A model generated the notes under the pieces. The model was not told the DNA's origin and ran no database searches. It saw only the letters and a program-made list of their open reading frames with translations. Below are positions 23,041 to 30,831 of a DNA stretch of 64,000 bases, piece by piece; positions within the stretch are counted from its first letter, which is position 1; each line of letters begins with the position of its first letter. Position numbers and translations under genes: made by a program. Origin of the DNA: CAYSGL01 sp964520985 (GTDB lineage: Bacteria > Pseudomonadota > Alphaproteobacteria > Micavibrionales > Micavibrionaceae); the NCBI GenBank assembly GCA_964520985.1, contig CAZFPB010000002.1, positions 266,121-330,120 on the forward strand, written 5' to 3'.

Positions 23041-24177
23041 ATGAACCAATATCAAAACAACATCTATGACAACTTGATGACGCTGTGTGCGGCTAACGAA
23101 GCGTTTTATTTCCATGATTTTGAGAAGCTTGGTCAACATTTCCGAATTTTCAACTATCGGTTAGCCTCGTATACTGATTTCCTGCTTCCGTCAGCACTGG
23201 AATGTCGTGGAATCATGTTCGAACTCGATGTAATGACCAAAGCGCCTGTTCGTTTGGCTGCACATCCAATGCCGAAATTCTTCAATCTGAATGAAAATCC
23301 GATGACGATGAATCTCGATCTATCAACGGTCGTTAAAGTTGAGGATAAGGCAGATGGCTCGCTGATGTCATCTTACACCATTCGTGGTCAAGTTTACTTG
23401 AAAAGTAAAGGTTCTCTTGCCAGCGAGCAAGCTGTTGATGCTATGGCATATCTCAACAAGCCAGAGCAAGACGAGTTGAAAGCAGATCTTCAATATCTGT
23501 CTAACCTTAACTGGACTGTTAACCTTGAATGGTGTAGCGATCGAATGGATCACCGAATCGTTATTGGTCATCAACAGTCTCACTTGCTGTTGCTGAACGT
23601 CCGTCACAACGAAACTGGTGAAATGTTGGATATTCGCAGTCAGGAATTCCGGCATCAATATCCGATGCTGTCAGCAATTACGGTTGGAATTGATAACGAA
23701 TTGGACGATCCAGTTGCGTTTGTGAACAACATTCCAAATATGAAAGGAATTGAGGGTTACATTGTAACTCTTGCTGATGGGTTGGTTGTAAAAGTCAAAA
23801 CCGAATGGTATTTGACTCAACATCGTGCAAAAGACAGCATCAACAGCGATCGTCGTCTGTTCGAAGCGGTTATTGAAGAGTCAGTTGATGATTTGCGATC
23901 GCTGTTCGCAGGCGATCCGCTGGTTATTTCACGTATTGATGCAATGCAAGAAAAGGTTGGTACGCTGTATAACCATGTTGTCGCGACCGTTGAAACGTTC
24001 TACGAACAAAACAAAGAACTGTCACGGAAGGACTACGCAATCAAAGGTCAGCAAGAACTTGGGATGTTTTTCAACCTTGCAATGATGAAGTTTATCGGTA
24101 AGGAAATCAATTTCAAGGAGTATATCAAAGGTAAGTGGAAAGAACTTGGGATAAAAGAAACGGTTAACAACGAGTAA
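23041..24177 (+). CDS. rnlA: T4-type RNA ligase 1
   Basis: 378 aa (T4 Rnl1 is 374). Motif I is EDKADGSL with nucleotidyl lysine K103. RGIMFELD precedes it and KFFNLNENPMTMN follows the T4 order closely. IEGYIVTLADGLVVKVK gives motifs IV-V. Joins 5'-phosphate and 3'-hydroxyl RNA ends with ATP; in T4 it repairs tRNA cut by the host anticodon nuclease. No polynucleotide kinase/phosphatase partner is in this window. Ribosome binding site GGGA before the ATG. Confidence 0.9.
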   Translation: MNQYQNNIYDNLMTLCAANEAFYFHDFEKLGQHFRIFNYRLASYTDFLLPSALECRGIMFELDVMTKAPVRLAAHPMPKFFNLNENPMTMNLDLSTVVKVEDKADGSLMSSYTIRGQVYLKSKGSLASEQAVDAMAYLNKPEQDELKADLQYLSNLNWTVNLEWCSDRMDHRIVIGHQQSHLLLLNVRHNETGEMLDIRSQEFRHQYPMLSAITVGIDNELDDPVAFVNNIPNMKGIEGYIVTLADGLVVKVKTEWYLTQHRAKDSINSDRRLFEAVIEESVDDLRSLFAGDPLVISRIDAMQEKVGTLYNHVVATVETFYEQNKELSRKDYAIKGQQELGMFFNLAMMKFIGKEINFKEYIKGKWKELGIKETVNNE

Positions 24178-24185
24178 ATGTTTTG

Positions 24186-24226
24186 TGGCGATAAATATCT
24201 TATATTTAATGAGGTATTTATCGCCA
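24186..24226 (+). promoter_or_regulatory. late promoter inside a 12-bp start-masking hairpin
   Basis: TGGCGATAAATA (24186-24197) pairs perfectly with TATTTATCGCCA (24215-24226), which ends on the A of the ATG. GATAAATA (24190-24197) is the promoter, and GAGG (24211-24214) sits beside the stem. Confidence 0.8.
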
Positions 24227-24429
24227 TGAAATTAGTTCATTTGCTTGAAGGGTATCGTACAAAAACACGTGAACAGCTTGAAAAACGATTGAAGTCGTTA
24301 CAAGCGCGACGTGATCACGTAGCAAAATCTGGTTCAAAGAAAGATTTGAAACACATCGATGATCAAATCGAACAAGTCAAATTAGATTTGGACGACTATG
24401 ATCTTGAGGATAAAATGGAAGGGAAGTGA
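24226..24429 (+). CDS. short coiled-coil protein with prohead-type N-terminus, 67 aa
   Basis: Begins MKLVHLLEGYR; L-L-E fits the prohead-protease site. The rest is a charged helix (TREQLEKRLKSLQARRDHVAKSGSKKDLKHIDDQIEQVKLDL). Size and charge resemble T4 internal proteins. Own late promoter. Confidence 0.65.
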   Translation: MKLVHLLEGYRTKTREQLEKRLKSLQARRDHVAKSGSKKDLKHIDDQIEQVKLDLDDYDLEDKMEGK

Positions 24430-24662
24430 TGTCCACGTCGATTGATCGGATATGTGAGCTATACGCATCTTTTGCCATTGCTGAATTAAAAGCAATGCGA
24501 AATAATTGCAGTGAACAACGCATTCGATCAATCATCCTCGAAGCGATTAAGGGTGGGGCTGAAAAGTCTATTATTCAGTCTCGTCTTGATCAACAACGTT
24601 TTGTTATGACTCGTCAATATCAACACGAACAACGTCAACACATCATTGATGTCCATTGTTGA
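24429..24662 (+). CDS. hypothetical helical protein, 77 aa
   Basis: Starts in the stop of the preceding gene (TGATG). Helical, with RQYQHEQRQHIIDVHC at the end. Unrecognised. Confidence 0.5.
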   Translation: MSTSIDRICELYASFAIAELKAMRNNCSEQRIRSIILEAIKGGAEKSIIQSRLDQQRFVMTRQYQHEQRQHIIDVHC

Positions 24663-24715
24663 CAGTTAACAACATATTGTATAATATCTCCTAATAAATC
24701 AATGGAGATATTATA
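24659..24715 (+). promoter_or_regulatory. promoter inside a 12-bp RBS-covering hairpin
   Basis: TTGACA (24659-24664), 17-base spacer, TAATAT (24682-24687). TATAATATCTCC (24680-24691), containing the -10, pairs perfectly with GGAGATATTATA (24704-24715), which holds the ribosome binding site and the A of the ATG. Confidence 0.85.
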
Positions 24716-25182
24716 TGCGTGCTTATTTCTTGGCACATGCCTACCTTTCACCTATTCAGCATGGTATTCAAGCTCAGCATTGCACCGCTGATATGTTTGT
24801 TTACTATAATTCCCGCAGAGAACATGCATCTAATTACCAAATCGAAGGCGAAAAGACTCTTCGTGAATGGGCTGAAAATCATAAAACTACTATCGTTCTG
24901 AATGGCGGTAATAGTGCAATGTTGCTGGAAGCACTTCACACGTTTTCGGAAATGCGAAACCTTAGTGATATTGATTACATTCCGTATCTTGCATTCCATG
25001 AAGATGACGATTCAATGCGAGGGATGATGACCTGCGTCGGAATCGTTGCAGATGATCATATGTGTGAGCTGATCCAAATGTATCGCGATCATCGTCCTAG
25101 CGATCCAGCAATCTTGTGTGAACCGACTATGGTTTGGTATCATAAAGCTGCACAATTACTTGCATCCCTTAGATTAGCATAA
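24715..25182 (+). CDS. conserved phage protein, 155 aa
   Basis: MRAYFLAHAYLSPIQHGIQAQHCTADMF ... KTTIVLNGGNSAMLLEALHTF. The first strand-helix unit with GIQAQHC faintly recalls peptidyl-tRNA hydrolase 2, but the key lysines are not clear, so I do not assign it. Own strong promoter with RBS hairpin. Function unknown. Confidence 0.6.
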   Translation: MRAYFLAHAYLSPIQHGIQAQHCTADMFVYYNSRREHASNYQIEGEKTLREWAENHKTTIVLNGGNSAMLLEALHTFSEMRNLSDIDYIPYLAFHEDDDSMRGMMTCVGIVADDHMCELIQMYRDHRPSDPAILCEPTMVWYHKAAQLLASLRLA

Positions 25183-25200
25183 ACAAGGAATATTATAATA

Positions 25201-25602
25201 ATGAATTATCGGCCACAAAAAACAATTTACGTAACAACGCAGCGCGAAGGAATTCATTTATATCCAGCAGCAGCAACAGATCCAGCATTATCTGACGTTA
25301 GCTTTCTTGGATTTCCACATCGACACATTTTCCACATTAAAGTGTGGATTGAAGTGTTTCATGACGATCGGGATGTTGAATTTATTTTAGTTAAACGAGC
25401 GTTAGAAAAACATCTCGACGACAATTTCAAGCTCGATCATAAATCGTGTGAAATGATTTGTGATGGAATAGCAAAATACATCAATGAAACGTACCCAGCT
25501 CGATGGTGTGCTGTTGATGTATCTGAAGACAACGAAAATGGAAGTTATGCCGAATATCCTAGTCGTGTGAACACAGGAAAGTTGGAGATAAGTTATGACT
25601 GA
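25201..25602 (+). CDS. possible T-fold (6-pyruvoyl-tetrahydropterin-synthase-like) protein
   Basis: 133 aa. FPHRHIFHIKVWIEVFHDDRDVEF then LDHKSCEMICDGIAKYINETYPARWCAVDVSEDNENG: strand-helix-helix-strand with H-x-F-H and C-terminal SEDxENG, which resembles PTPS/QueD proteins but lacks a full zinc triad that I can place. FolE2, which makes the PTPS substrate, is 2 kb away. The assignment is a hypothesis. Overlaps the macro gene by 8 bases. Confidence 0.45.
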   Translation: MNYRPQKTIYVTTQREGIHLYPAAATDPALSDVSFLGFPHRHIFHIKVWIEVFHDDRDVEFILVKRALEKHLDDNFKLDHKSCEMICDGIAKYINETYPARWCAVDVSEDNENGSYAEYPSRVNTGKLEISYD

Positions 25603-26074
25603 CGGAAAAGTAAACTATATTGAAGGCAATTTATGCGATTTCAAAATCGGCGTGGTCGTCCATGGTGTTAACTGTCAAGGGCGCATGGGTTCAGGCGTGG
25701 CGCTGGCAATTCGCAACGAATATCCTGAAGCGTATAATCGGTATATGATGCTGTGCAAAAACACTACTGATAAAGCAAAATTGCTGAATACGTCTCAATT
25801 CGTTACCATCAATGAACAACTAGTTGTTGGTAATTTGTTTACACAAGTGAACTATGGGTATGATGGCAAGAAATATGCTGACTTACAAGCCATTAAACGC
25901 ACGCTTGAAGATTCTGTTAAAATGGCGAGAGCTTACAATCTTCCTCTATACACTCCGCTGATTGGGAGCAAGCGTGGCGGGTTGGATTGGAATAGAGATG
26001 TTAAACCCGTTGTCGAACATCTTGCTGTTAAGTATAGTGATGTTCAAATTAACGTGGTAACGTTTACAGAATAA
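25595..26074 (+). CDS. macro domain protein
   Basis: 159 aa. VNYIEGNLCDF, VVHGVNCQGRMGSGVALAIRNEYPEAYNRY and YTPLIGSKRGGLDWNRDV form the ADP-ribose-binding macro fold of the short ALC1/Poa1p-like kind. It may remove ADP-ribose from proteins or nucleic acids or act on ADP-ribose 1''-phosphate from RNA repair. Presence near RNA ligase 1 makes the latter attractive (inferred). Confidence 0.85.
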   Translation: MTDGKVNYIEGNLCDFKIGVVVHGVNCQGRMGSGVALAIRNEYPEAYNRYMMLCKNTTDKAKLLNTSQFVTINEQLVVGNLFTQVNYGYDGKKYADLQAIKRTLEDSVKMARAYNLPLYTPLIGSKRGGLDWNRDVKPVVEHLAVKYSDVQINVVTFTE

Positions 26075-26083
26075 GGATTTAGA

Positions 26084-26692
26084 ATGAACACAATTAAAGT
26101 TAACCTGCGCAAAGCATCCGCTATCGTTTCCAAGATTGATACAGCAATTGCTGCACTAGCACGGCGGCTAGACGTCAGTGTAAACATTAACGTATGGGAC
26201 ACTGAAAGCGCAAAAGACTTTGGTGAGGTTGTCGATCAGTCTCGCACCAATCTTCAAGAAACAATTCGTCGTCTGATTGCGCTTGAAGAAGCGAAAAGCA
26301 CCATTCGAGCGTTGGTTAATGACAAGAATCAAGCAAAGATCACTAAGCTGATCGAACAACGTGTTGCCATCAAAAACAAACTGAAGTTGTTTGGTGCACT
26401 GGCGTCTCAGATTGAAGCGACTTCGCGAAACGGCGATATGTTTGATACAGTCATGGGTGCTTATAAGAAAGCAGTTGCACAACGAGAAAATGGCGATAAT
26501 CGTACTTCTTGGATGAGCAATTCTACCGTTGGTGTTACGCTCGCCGACAAGGAAATGACCGATTACGTTCAAAATGAGATTCGTTCTCTGCAGAACGTTC
26601 TGGCATCCATTGAAGAAAAACTGATTGCTGAAAACATTTCTACGGAAGTTGAAATTCCGTCTGATGTAATCACTGCTGAAAAACTGATTTAA
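26084..26692 (+). CDS. conserved helical protein, 202 aa
   Basis: Long charged helices (residues 2-30, 50-110, 155-185) suggest a coiled coil. The TSWMSNSTVGVTLADKEMTDYVQNEIRSLQ segment is familiar from large-phage hypothetical proteins. Followed by the structured RNA at 26701. Function unknown. Confidence 0.6.
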   Translation: MNTIKVNLRKASAIVSKIDTAIAALARRLDVSVNINVWDTESAKDFGEVVDQSRTNLQETIRRLIALEEAKSTIRALVNDKNQAKITKLIEQRVAIKNKLKLFGALASQIEATSRNGDMFDTVMGAYKKAVAQRENGDNRTSWMSNSTVGVTLADKEMTDYVQNEIRSLQNVLASIEEKLIAENISTEVEIPSDVITAEKLI

Positions 26693-26700
26693 GTTTTAAA

Positions 26701-26918
26701 GGTGAAGTTAGGAAGATAAGTCGTTACAGGATTTTTTCCTGTAACAGGTGCTCGCAGCACAAAAACTTACTGGTATTGCACATTGTTCGCCGAGACCACT
26801 AATAGTAACTAAAAACCCTTTGTTTTTTGTTAGTTGTTTCTTGTCCTCGGCCTGTGCGTAATCTTGTTAATTGTTATTTGTTATGTGGCTTATTAACTTA
26901 ACTCACCTTTTCTTTTTT
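26701..26918 (+). ncRNA. candidate structured RNA of about 210 nt
   Basis: The outer stem 26701-26720 pairs with 26889-26907 (GGTGA-GTTA-ATAAG against its complement, with small bulges) and is followed by TTTTCTTTTTT. Inside: GTTACAGG/CCTGTAAC (26723-26730, 26738-26745); GTGCT/AGCAC (26748-26752, 26756-26760); a long arm of ATTGCACA/TGTGCGTAAT (26775, 26862 ends), CCGAG/CTCGG (26790-26794, 26846-26850) and AACTAAAAAC/GTTTTTTGTTAGTT (26807-26816, 26822-26835). No ORF here. It could be a non-coding RNA or a riboswitch/attenuator before the kinase-FolE2-GuaC genes. Confidence 0.65.
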
Positions 26919-26950
26919 ACTATATAATAATTATAAATCTGGAGACATCT

Positions 26951-27538
26951 ATGCTTTGTGCAATTGCAGGTTCACAAGGCTCTGGTAAATCTTCCCTCAT
27001 TGAACAACTCAAACTACTCGGTTATCAATCAATTGAACGAAAAACATCACGTTCAATCTTAACTGATTGGGGAGTTACGTTAAGTGAAGTTAATAATAAC
27101 AGAGACCTTACAATCAAATTTCAAGATGAAATTCTCAAACGAAAACTAGATGATGAAAATGCTGCATTGTCTGGTTTAACTCCGATCATTACTGAACGTA
27201 CGTATATTGATTTGTTAACGTATGCTGTTGTTGCTATCGGCAAAGATAACGAATATGACGAATGGCTTGATTCATATGCAGAACGTTGCTTTGAAGCTAT
27301 GAAAACATATACGTCTATTTTCTACTTAGAATCTGGGTTATTTCCAGTGGTTGGCGATGGTGTTCGTGGTGTTAATTCATATTATAGTGAGTTGGTTGAT
27401 GTTACAATGAAACATTATTATACCAAATATGCAGCACCGCATATTCCTACACATTTTGTTCACATCGCTGATTTACAAAGTAGAACTCAATACGTTTCGT
27501 CGACCATTCAAGAACACGTCAACATTTTATCTAATTAA
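26951..27538 (+). CDS. P-loop nucleotide kinase-like ATPase
   Basis: 195 aa. Walker A is AGSQGSGKSS (residues 6-15). ITERTYIDLLTYA around 77 looks like the substrate/lid region of AAA_28-type or nucleoside-kinase-like proteins. Its place just before FolE2 and GMP reductase suggests a nucleotide-metabolism task. Substrate unknown. Confidence 0.7.
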   Translation: MLCAIAGSQGSGKSSLIEQLKLLGYQSIERKTSRSILTDWGVTLSEVNNNRDLTIKFQDEILKRKLDDENAALSGLTPIITERTYIDLLTYAVVAIGKDNEYDEWLDSYAERCFEAMKTYTSIFYLESGLFPVVGDGVRGVNSYYSELVDVTMKHYYTKYAAPHIPTHFVHIADLQSRTQYVSSTIQEHVNILSN

Positions 27539-27558
27539 TGTTGCATATAACATAACAC

Positions 27559-27578
27559 GTGTGGATACTTATCCACAC
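27559..27578 (+). repeat. hairpin containing a DnaA-box sequence
   Basis: GTGTGGAT / ATCCACAC around ACTT. TTATCCACA (27569-27577) is a consensus DnaA box. It lies in the FolE2 leader, about 27 bases before the ATG. May be only a leader hairpin. Confidence 0.4.
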
Positions 27579-27604
27579 TAATTATAACAATAAGGATTTA
27601 CCAT

Positions 27605-28540
27605 ATGTCAGAAAATAATGTACAACATCAAAAATCCCAACTGAAAGAATTCGACTGGGATCTCAAGATTACTAAGCACGACATTCCCGATCCGCAAAAT
27701 CTTCACTTCAACGAACATGCAAAAGTGCTGCTGCCAAAAGTTGGGATTACCAATCTGCACATTCCTATTAACATCAAGCGTCGTAGCGGCGATGTAATTA
27801 CTCTGAAAGGTAATATCAGCGCTTATGTATCACATGATAGTGTTGATGCACGTGGAATTAACATGTCCCGTTTGGCTCGTGGATTCTATGAACATGTTGA
27901 TGGTAAAGGTGCTGTAGAACTGCTGGATTTGCTGGACGTTGTTGAATATTATCGTCGAGAGCTCCCTGCAAAAGATGGATACCTCAAAGTTCGGTTTGAT
28001 TATCCATACAAGCAAAAACACTGGCGTGAAGAGCACAGTGGTTGGTTGTATTACCCAACTGAATTTGAAATTATCAATAAAGGTGGGGAAGTTAAAACGT
28101 TCCTGACTACTGTTTATACCTACAATTCAGCGTGCCCTTGTTCGTATGAACTTGCTCAATATAGCCGCAATCAATTGGATACACCAGCTATTTCTCATTC
28201 GCAACGTAGCGAAGCGACGATCAAAGTTCAGTTTGATCTAACTGCTGATAATTTGTTATGGATTGAAGATATCATTGATCTATGTCGTGAGATTCAACCA
28301 TCAGAGGTTCTCTCTGGTATTGTTACTCGCGTCGGTGAATTTAGCATGGCACAAATGGTTGCTTCCAATGATTCGATCGGATTTATTGAAGATCTGTTGC
28401 GTAAATTCTGGCACGGATTTAATGCGGAACCACGCGTATTAGATTTCTCGATTGGATTGGAACACTTTGAAGCGCTCAACGCTAATTTTGCAGCAGGATT
28501 TATTAATAAATCTTTACAACATGGTGTTGGTTTGAGTTGA
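27605..28540 (+). CDS. folE2: GTP cyclohydrolase IB (FolE2)
   Basis: 311 aa. Catalytic motif ACPCS (C177, C179) in VYTYNSACPCSYELAQYS, then SHSQRSEA (197-204) and LEHFEALN near 285: the standard FolE2 order. Converts GTP to 7,8-dihydroneopterin triphosphate, first step to folate and to the 7-deazaguanines queuosine/preQ0. queC/D/E or dpd genes are not obvious in this window, though a T-fold candidate lies at 25201. AAGGA precedes the ATG. A terminator follows. Confidence 0.92.
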   Translation: MSENNVQHQKSQLKEFDWDLKITKHDIPDPQNLHFNEHAKVLLPKVGITNLHIPINIKRRSGDVITLKGNISAYVSHDSVDARGINMSRLARGFYEHVDGKGAVELLDLLDVVEYYRRELPAKDGYLKVRFDYPYKQKHWREEHSGWLYYPTEFEIINKGGEVKTFLTTVYTYNSACPCSYELAQYSRNQLDTPAISHSQRSEATIKVQFDLTADNLLWIEDIIDLCREIQPSEVLSGIVTRVGEFSMAQMVASNDSIGFIEDLLRKFWHGFNAEPRVLDFSIGLEHFEALNANFAAGFINKSLQHGVGLS

Positions 28541-28545
28541 GTGAG

Positions 28546-28569
28546 AGGGGTGGTTAAACCACCCCTTTT
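28546..28569 (+). terminator. Rho-independent terminator
   Basis: GGGGTGG (28547-28553), TTAAA-type loop, CCACCCC, then TTTT. Lies between folE2 and the GMP reductase gene; GGAG for guaC follows it. Confidence 0.8.
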
Positions 28570-28585
28570 AGTTTGGAGATAGTTA

Positions 28586-29641
28586 ATGAATATTATAAAT
28601 GAGTGCAAGTTAGACTTTTCAGATGTGTTAATTGTTCCTAAGCGTTCGACATTAGATAGTCGCAGTCAGGTTGAATTGAATCGTCATTTTAAATTCCCCA
28701 ACACTTCAACTACCTGGAGTGGTATTCCAATTGTAGCAGCTAACATGGACACAGTTGGAACGTTATCAATGTGGGATTCGCTACATCAACATAATATGTT
28801 GACGTGTCTCAGTAAACATTATTCGTTAAATGAAATTTTCACCCACGTTGCTACGATTCAACGACTTAACTCACATCAAGAATTCGTTGCTATTTCTACG
28901 GGAATCAAAGAAGACGATCTAGAACGCATGTATCAAATTACTGATGCATTTCCTGCAATCAAATTTATTTGTATTGATGTTGCTAACGGATATACAGAAA
29001 GTTTTGTTACTGCAGTATCACAAGTTCGTGAAAAACGCCCTAATCACATCATCATTGCTGGCAATGTAGTAACACCAAGTATGGCTGAAGTATTAATCAT
29101 TGCTGGAGCTGATATTGTAAAAGTTGGTATTGGATCTGGAGCTGTTTGTACCACTCGTCTCAAAACTGGTGTTGGATATCCCCAATTATCTGCAATTATT
29201 GAAACTGCTGATGCTGTTCACGGTTTAAAAGGGCACGTGATGAGCGATGGTGGTTGTGTAGTTCCTGGTGATATATCAAAAGCATTTGGAGCTGGTGCGG
29301 ACTTTGTCATGCTTGGTGGGATGTTAGCTGGACATGATGAAGCTGGTGTTGACAATTTTGTATATGAAGGAATTAATTTTGTTGGCGTTCGTTACTACGG
29401 AATGAGCAGCGAAGCTGCAATGAATCGCCATTCGGGTGGTGTAGCAGGGTACCGAACTAGCGAAGGCAAAGAAGTTTGCATTCCATATAAGGGATCTGTT
29501 CACAATACAGTTCAAGACATTCTTGGTGGGGTTCGTAGTACATGTACTTACATTGGTGCAAGTTCTTTGAAGGAAGTTCCTAAACGTACTACATTCATTA
29601 GAACTGGTCGTCAGTATAATAATGCGTTCGATAAATATTAA
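28586..29641 (+). CDS. guaC: GMP reductase
   Basis: 351 aa (E. coli GuaC 347). Catalytic C188 in GIGSGAVCTTRLKTGVGYPQ, T190 two residues on, MSDGGCVVPGD and FVMLGGMLAGHDE, YGMSSEAAM and ILGGVRSTCTYIGA: all GuaC-type rather than IMP dehydrogenase (no CBS domains). Reduces GMP to IMP with NADPH. Rare in phages; together with FolE2 it drains guanine nucleotides. A late promoter for the next gene lies in its last codons. Confidence 0.9.
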   Translation: MNIINECKLDFSDVLIVPKRSTLDSRSQVELNRHFKFPNTSTTWSGIPIVAANMDTVGTLSMWDSLHQHNMLTCLSKHYSLNEIFTHVATIQRLNSHQEFVAISTGIKEDDLERMYQITDAFPAIKFICIDVANGYTESFVTAVSQVREKRPNHIIIAGNVVTPSMAEVLIIAGADIVKVGIGSGAVCTTRLKTGVGYPQLSAIIETADAVHGLKGHVMSDGGCVVPGDISKAFGAGADFVMLGGMLAGHDEAGVDNFVYEGINFVGVRYYGMSSEAAMNRHSGGVAGYRTSEGKEVCIPYKGSVHNTVQDILGGVRSTCTYIGASSLKEVPKRTTFIRTGRQYNNAFDKY

Positions 29642-29664
29642 TACCGCATCATTCGTAGGGTATT
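29630..29664 (+). promoter_or_regulatory. late promoter before an RBS-covering hairpin
   Basis: GATAAATA (29630-29637), then AATACC (29640-29645) / GGTATT (29659-29664); the ribosome binding site AGGG (29657-29660) falls in the 3' arm. Confidence 0.65.
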
Positions 29665-29667
29665 TTT

Positions 29668-30165
29668 ATGTTTAATTTATTTAAGAACGCATTAACAGAA
29701 CAAGATGAACGTGAACAGGATCAGACTATTTCTCATCTGCTAGGTGATGACGACGATCAAAGTGATATTTCTCGTCGCTACGATCATGACGAACGTGATG
29801 ATGAAAAAGATTCTGACGACACCGAAAAACATCATGGAATTAAAATTACTCGTTTAGATAAAGACGATGAAACTAATTCCGAAGAAGGGGCCGAACAGGA
29901 ACAGAATCCTGATAGACAAGGATTAATTCGTACTGTTCCAAATGCACATCTCGTATACAAACGTCAGGCAAGTGATGGTACGTTCGAAGAACTATGGATA
30001 TACAACGTTAGCAAAATGCAAGACGAAATTAAAATTCGCCGAGCAATTTTGTCTGGAACGGATATTCCAGTTGACAAAAAAACATCACCAGATGGTAATC
30101 AACGATATGAAATTTGGTCTATCAGCAATGCTGAAATGTTGCATATCATTGGTTTGGTTAACTAA
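29668..30165 (+). CDS. acidic protein with prohead-type N-terminus, 165 aa
   Basis: Begins MFNLFKNALTEQDERE; L-T-E fits the prohead-protease site. Residues 18-80 are almost all D, E, K, H and S (GDDDDQSDISRRYDHDERDDEKDSDD), then a folded C-terminal part (VYKRQASDGTFEELWIYN ... ILSGTDIPVDKKTS) that is familiar from large-phage structural proteins. Own late promoter. May be an internal head protein. Confidence 0.6.
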   Translation: MFNLFKNALTEQDEREQDQTISHLLGDDDDQSDISRRYDHDERDDEKDSDDTEKHHGIKITRLDKDDETNSEEGAEQEQNPDRQGLIRTVPNAHLVYKRQASDGTFEELWIYNVSKMQDEIKIRRAILSGTDIPVDKKTSPDGNQRYEIWSISNAEMLHIIGLVN

Positions 30166-30182
30166 TTTGAAAAGGTAAAGGA

Positions 30183-30440
30183 ATGGGTGAATCTATGAGT
30201 AGTACAGAATATTTAGAAGGTGTATTGCGAGAGCGTTTAATGGTGTTGATGACTCAAGCAGCGAAGTATCGTTCTGCAATTGAAGGGGCGAAAACGAATA
30301 CAAAACGTGTGTATTTTGAAAACAAGCTGAAAAAGATTCAACCTGATGTAATTCGCCTTGTTAATGCATTGTCGGTAATACCGAAAGATACGTCTGCACG
30401 AGAGAGCAATAAAGATGCAACCACATCACTTGCCGATTGA
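30183..30440 (+). CDS. small helical protein, 85 aa
   Basis: AAAGG before the ATG; helical and basic (KYRSAIEGAKTNTKRVYFENKLKKI). Overlaps the next gene by 26 bases. Probably in the late unit starting at 29630. Confidence 0.5.
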   Translation: MGESMSSTEYLEGVLRERLMVLMTQAAKYRSAIEGAKTNTKRVYFENKLKKIQPDVIRLVNALSVIPKDTSARESNKDATTSLAD

Positions 30441-30831
30441 TTGGGCTCAAGTATATTTTAGTGCTGATGCTTATCAAGAAGCGTTTACTGATGTTCGTTT
30501 AGTAACTATCAAAAGCGAATATTTAAACGCTGTTCAAGAACAAGCAATTGATATTGTTGGATGTTGTGACGAGACATTAATGCGAGAAGCTGCTAAACAA
30601 ATAGTGCTTAATAAGCAGATCTCGATTAAAGAATATGTTACAGTTAACAATAAGGGAGATATTAAAGTTGCAATAATGTCTGATCAGGTAGATTCCGTTG
30701 ACGCTTGGATGCGTTCACTTGATCTTGTATCACAGGCACTATCGCAACTTAATGGACAGTCAGGTACTATTGAATTTGGCGAATCCATTTATTTTAACGT
30801 ATCGGATCTTTGGTGGATTCAGTGCCATTAA
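30415..30831 (+). CDS. hypothetical protein, 138 aa
   Basis: Soluble alpha/beta protein, unrecognised, ending in ESIYFNVSDLWWIQCH. Convergent with and overlapping the gene at 30828 by 4 bases. Function unknown. Confidence 0.5.
   Translation: MQPHHLPIDWAQVYFSADAYQEAFTDVRLVTIKSEYLNAVQEQAIDIVGCCDETLMREAAKQIVLNKQISIKEYVTVNNKGDIKVAIMSDQVDSVDAWMRSLDLVSQALSQLNGQSGTIEFGESIYFNVSDLWWIQCH

Noticed and set aside
24715..25182. Peptidyl-tRNA hydrolase 2 assignment
   Set aside because: Only a faint GxxAQxC-like match; key lysines and aspartate could not be placed.
26701..26918. Group I intron, tmRNA or RNase P RNA
   Set aside because: No P7-like core, no tRNA-like ends and no RNase P conserved boxes could be seen.
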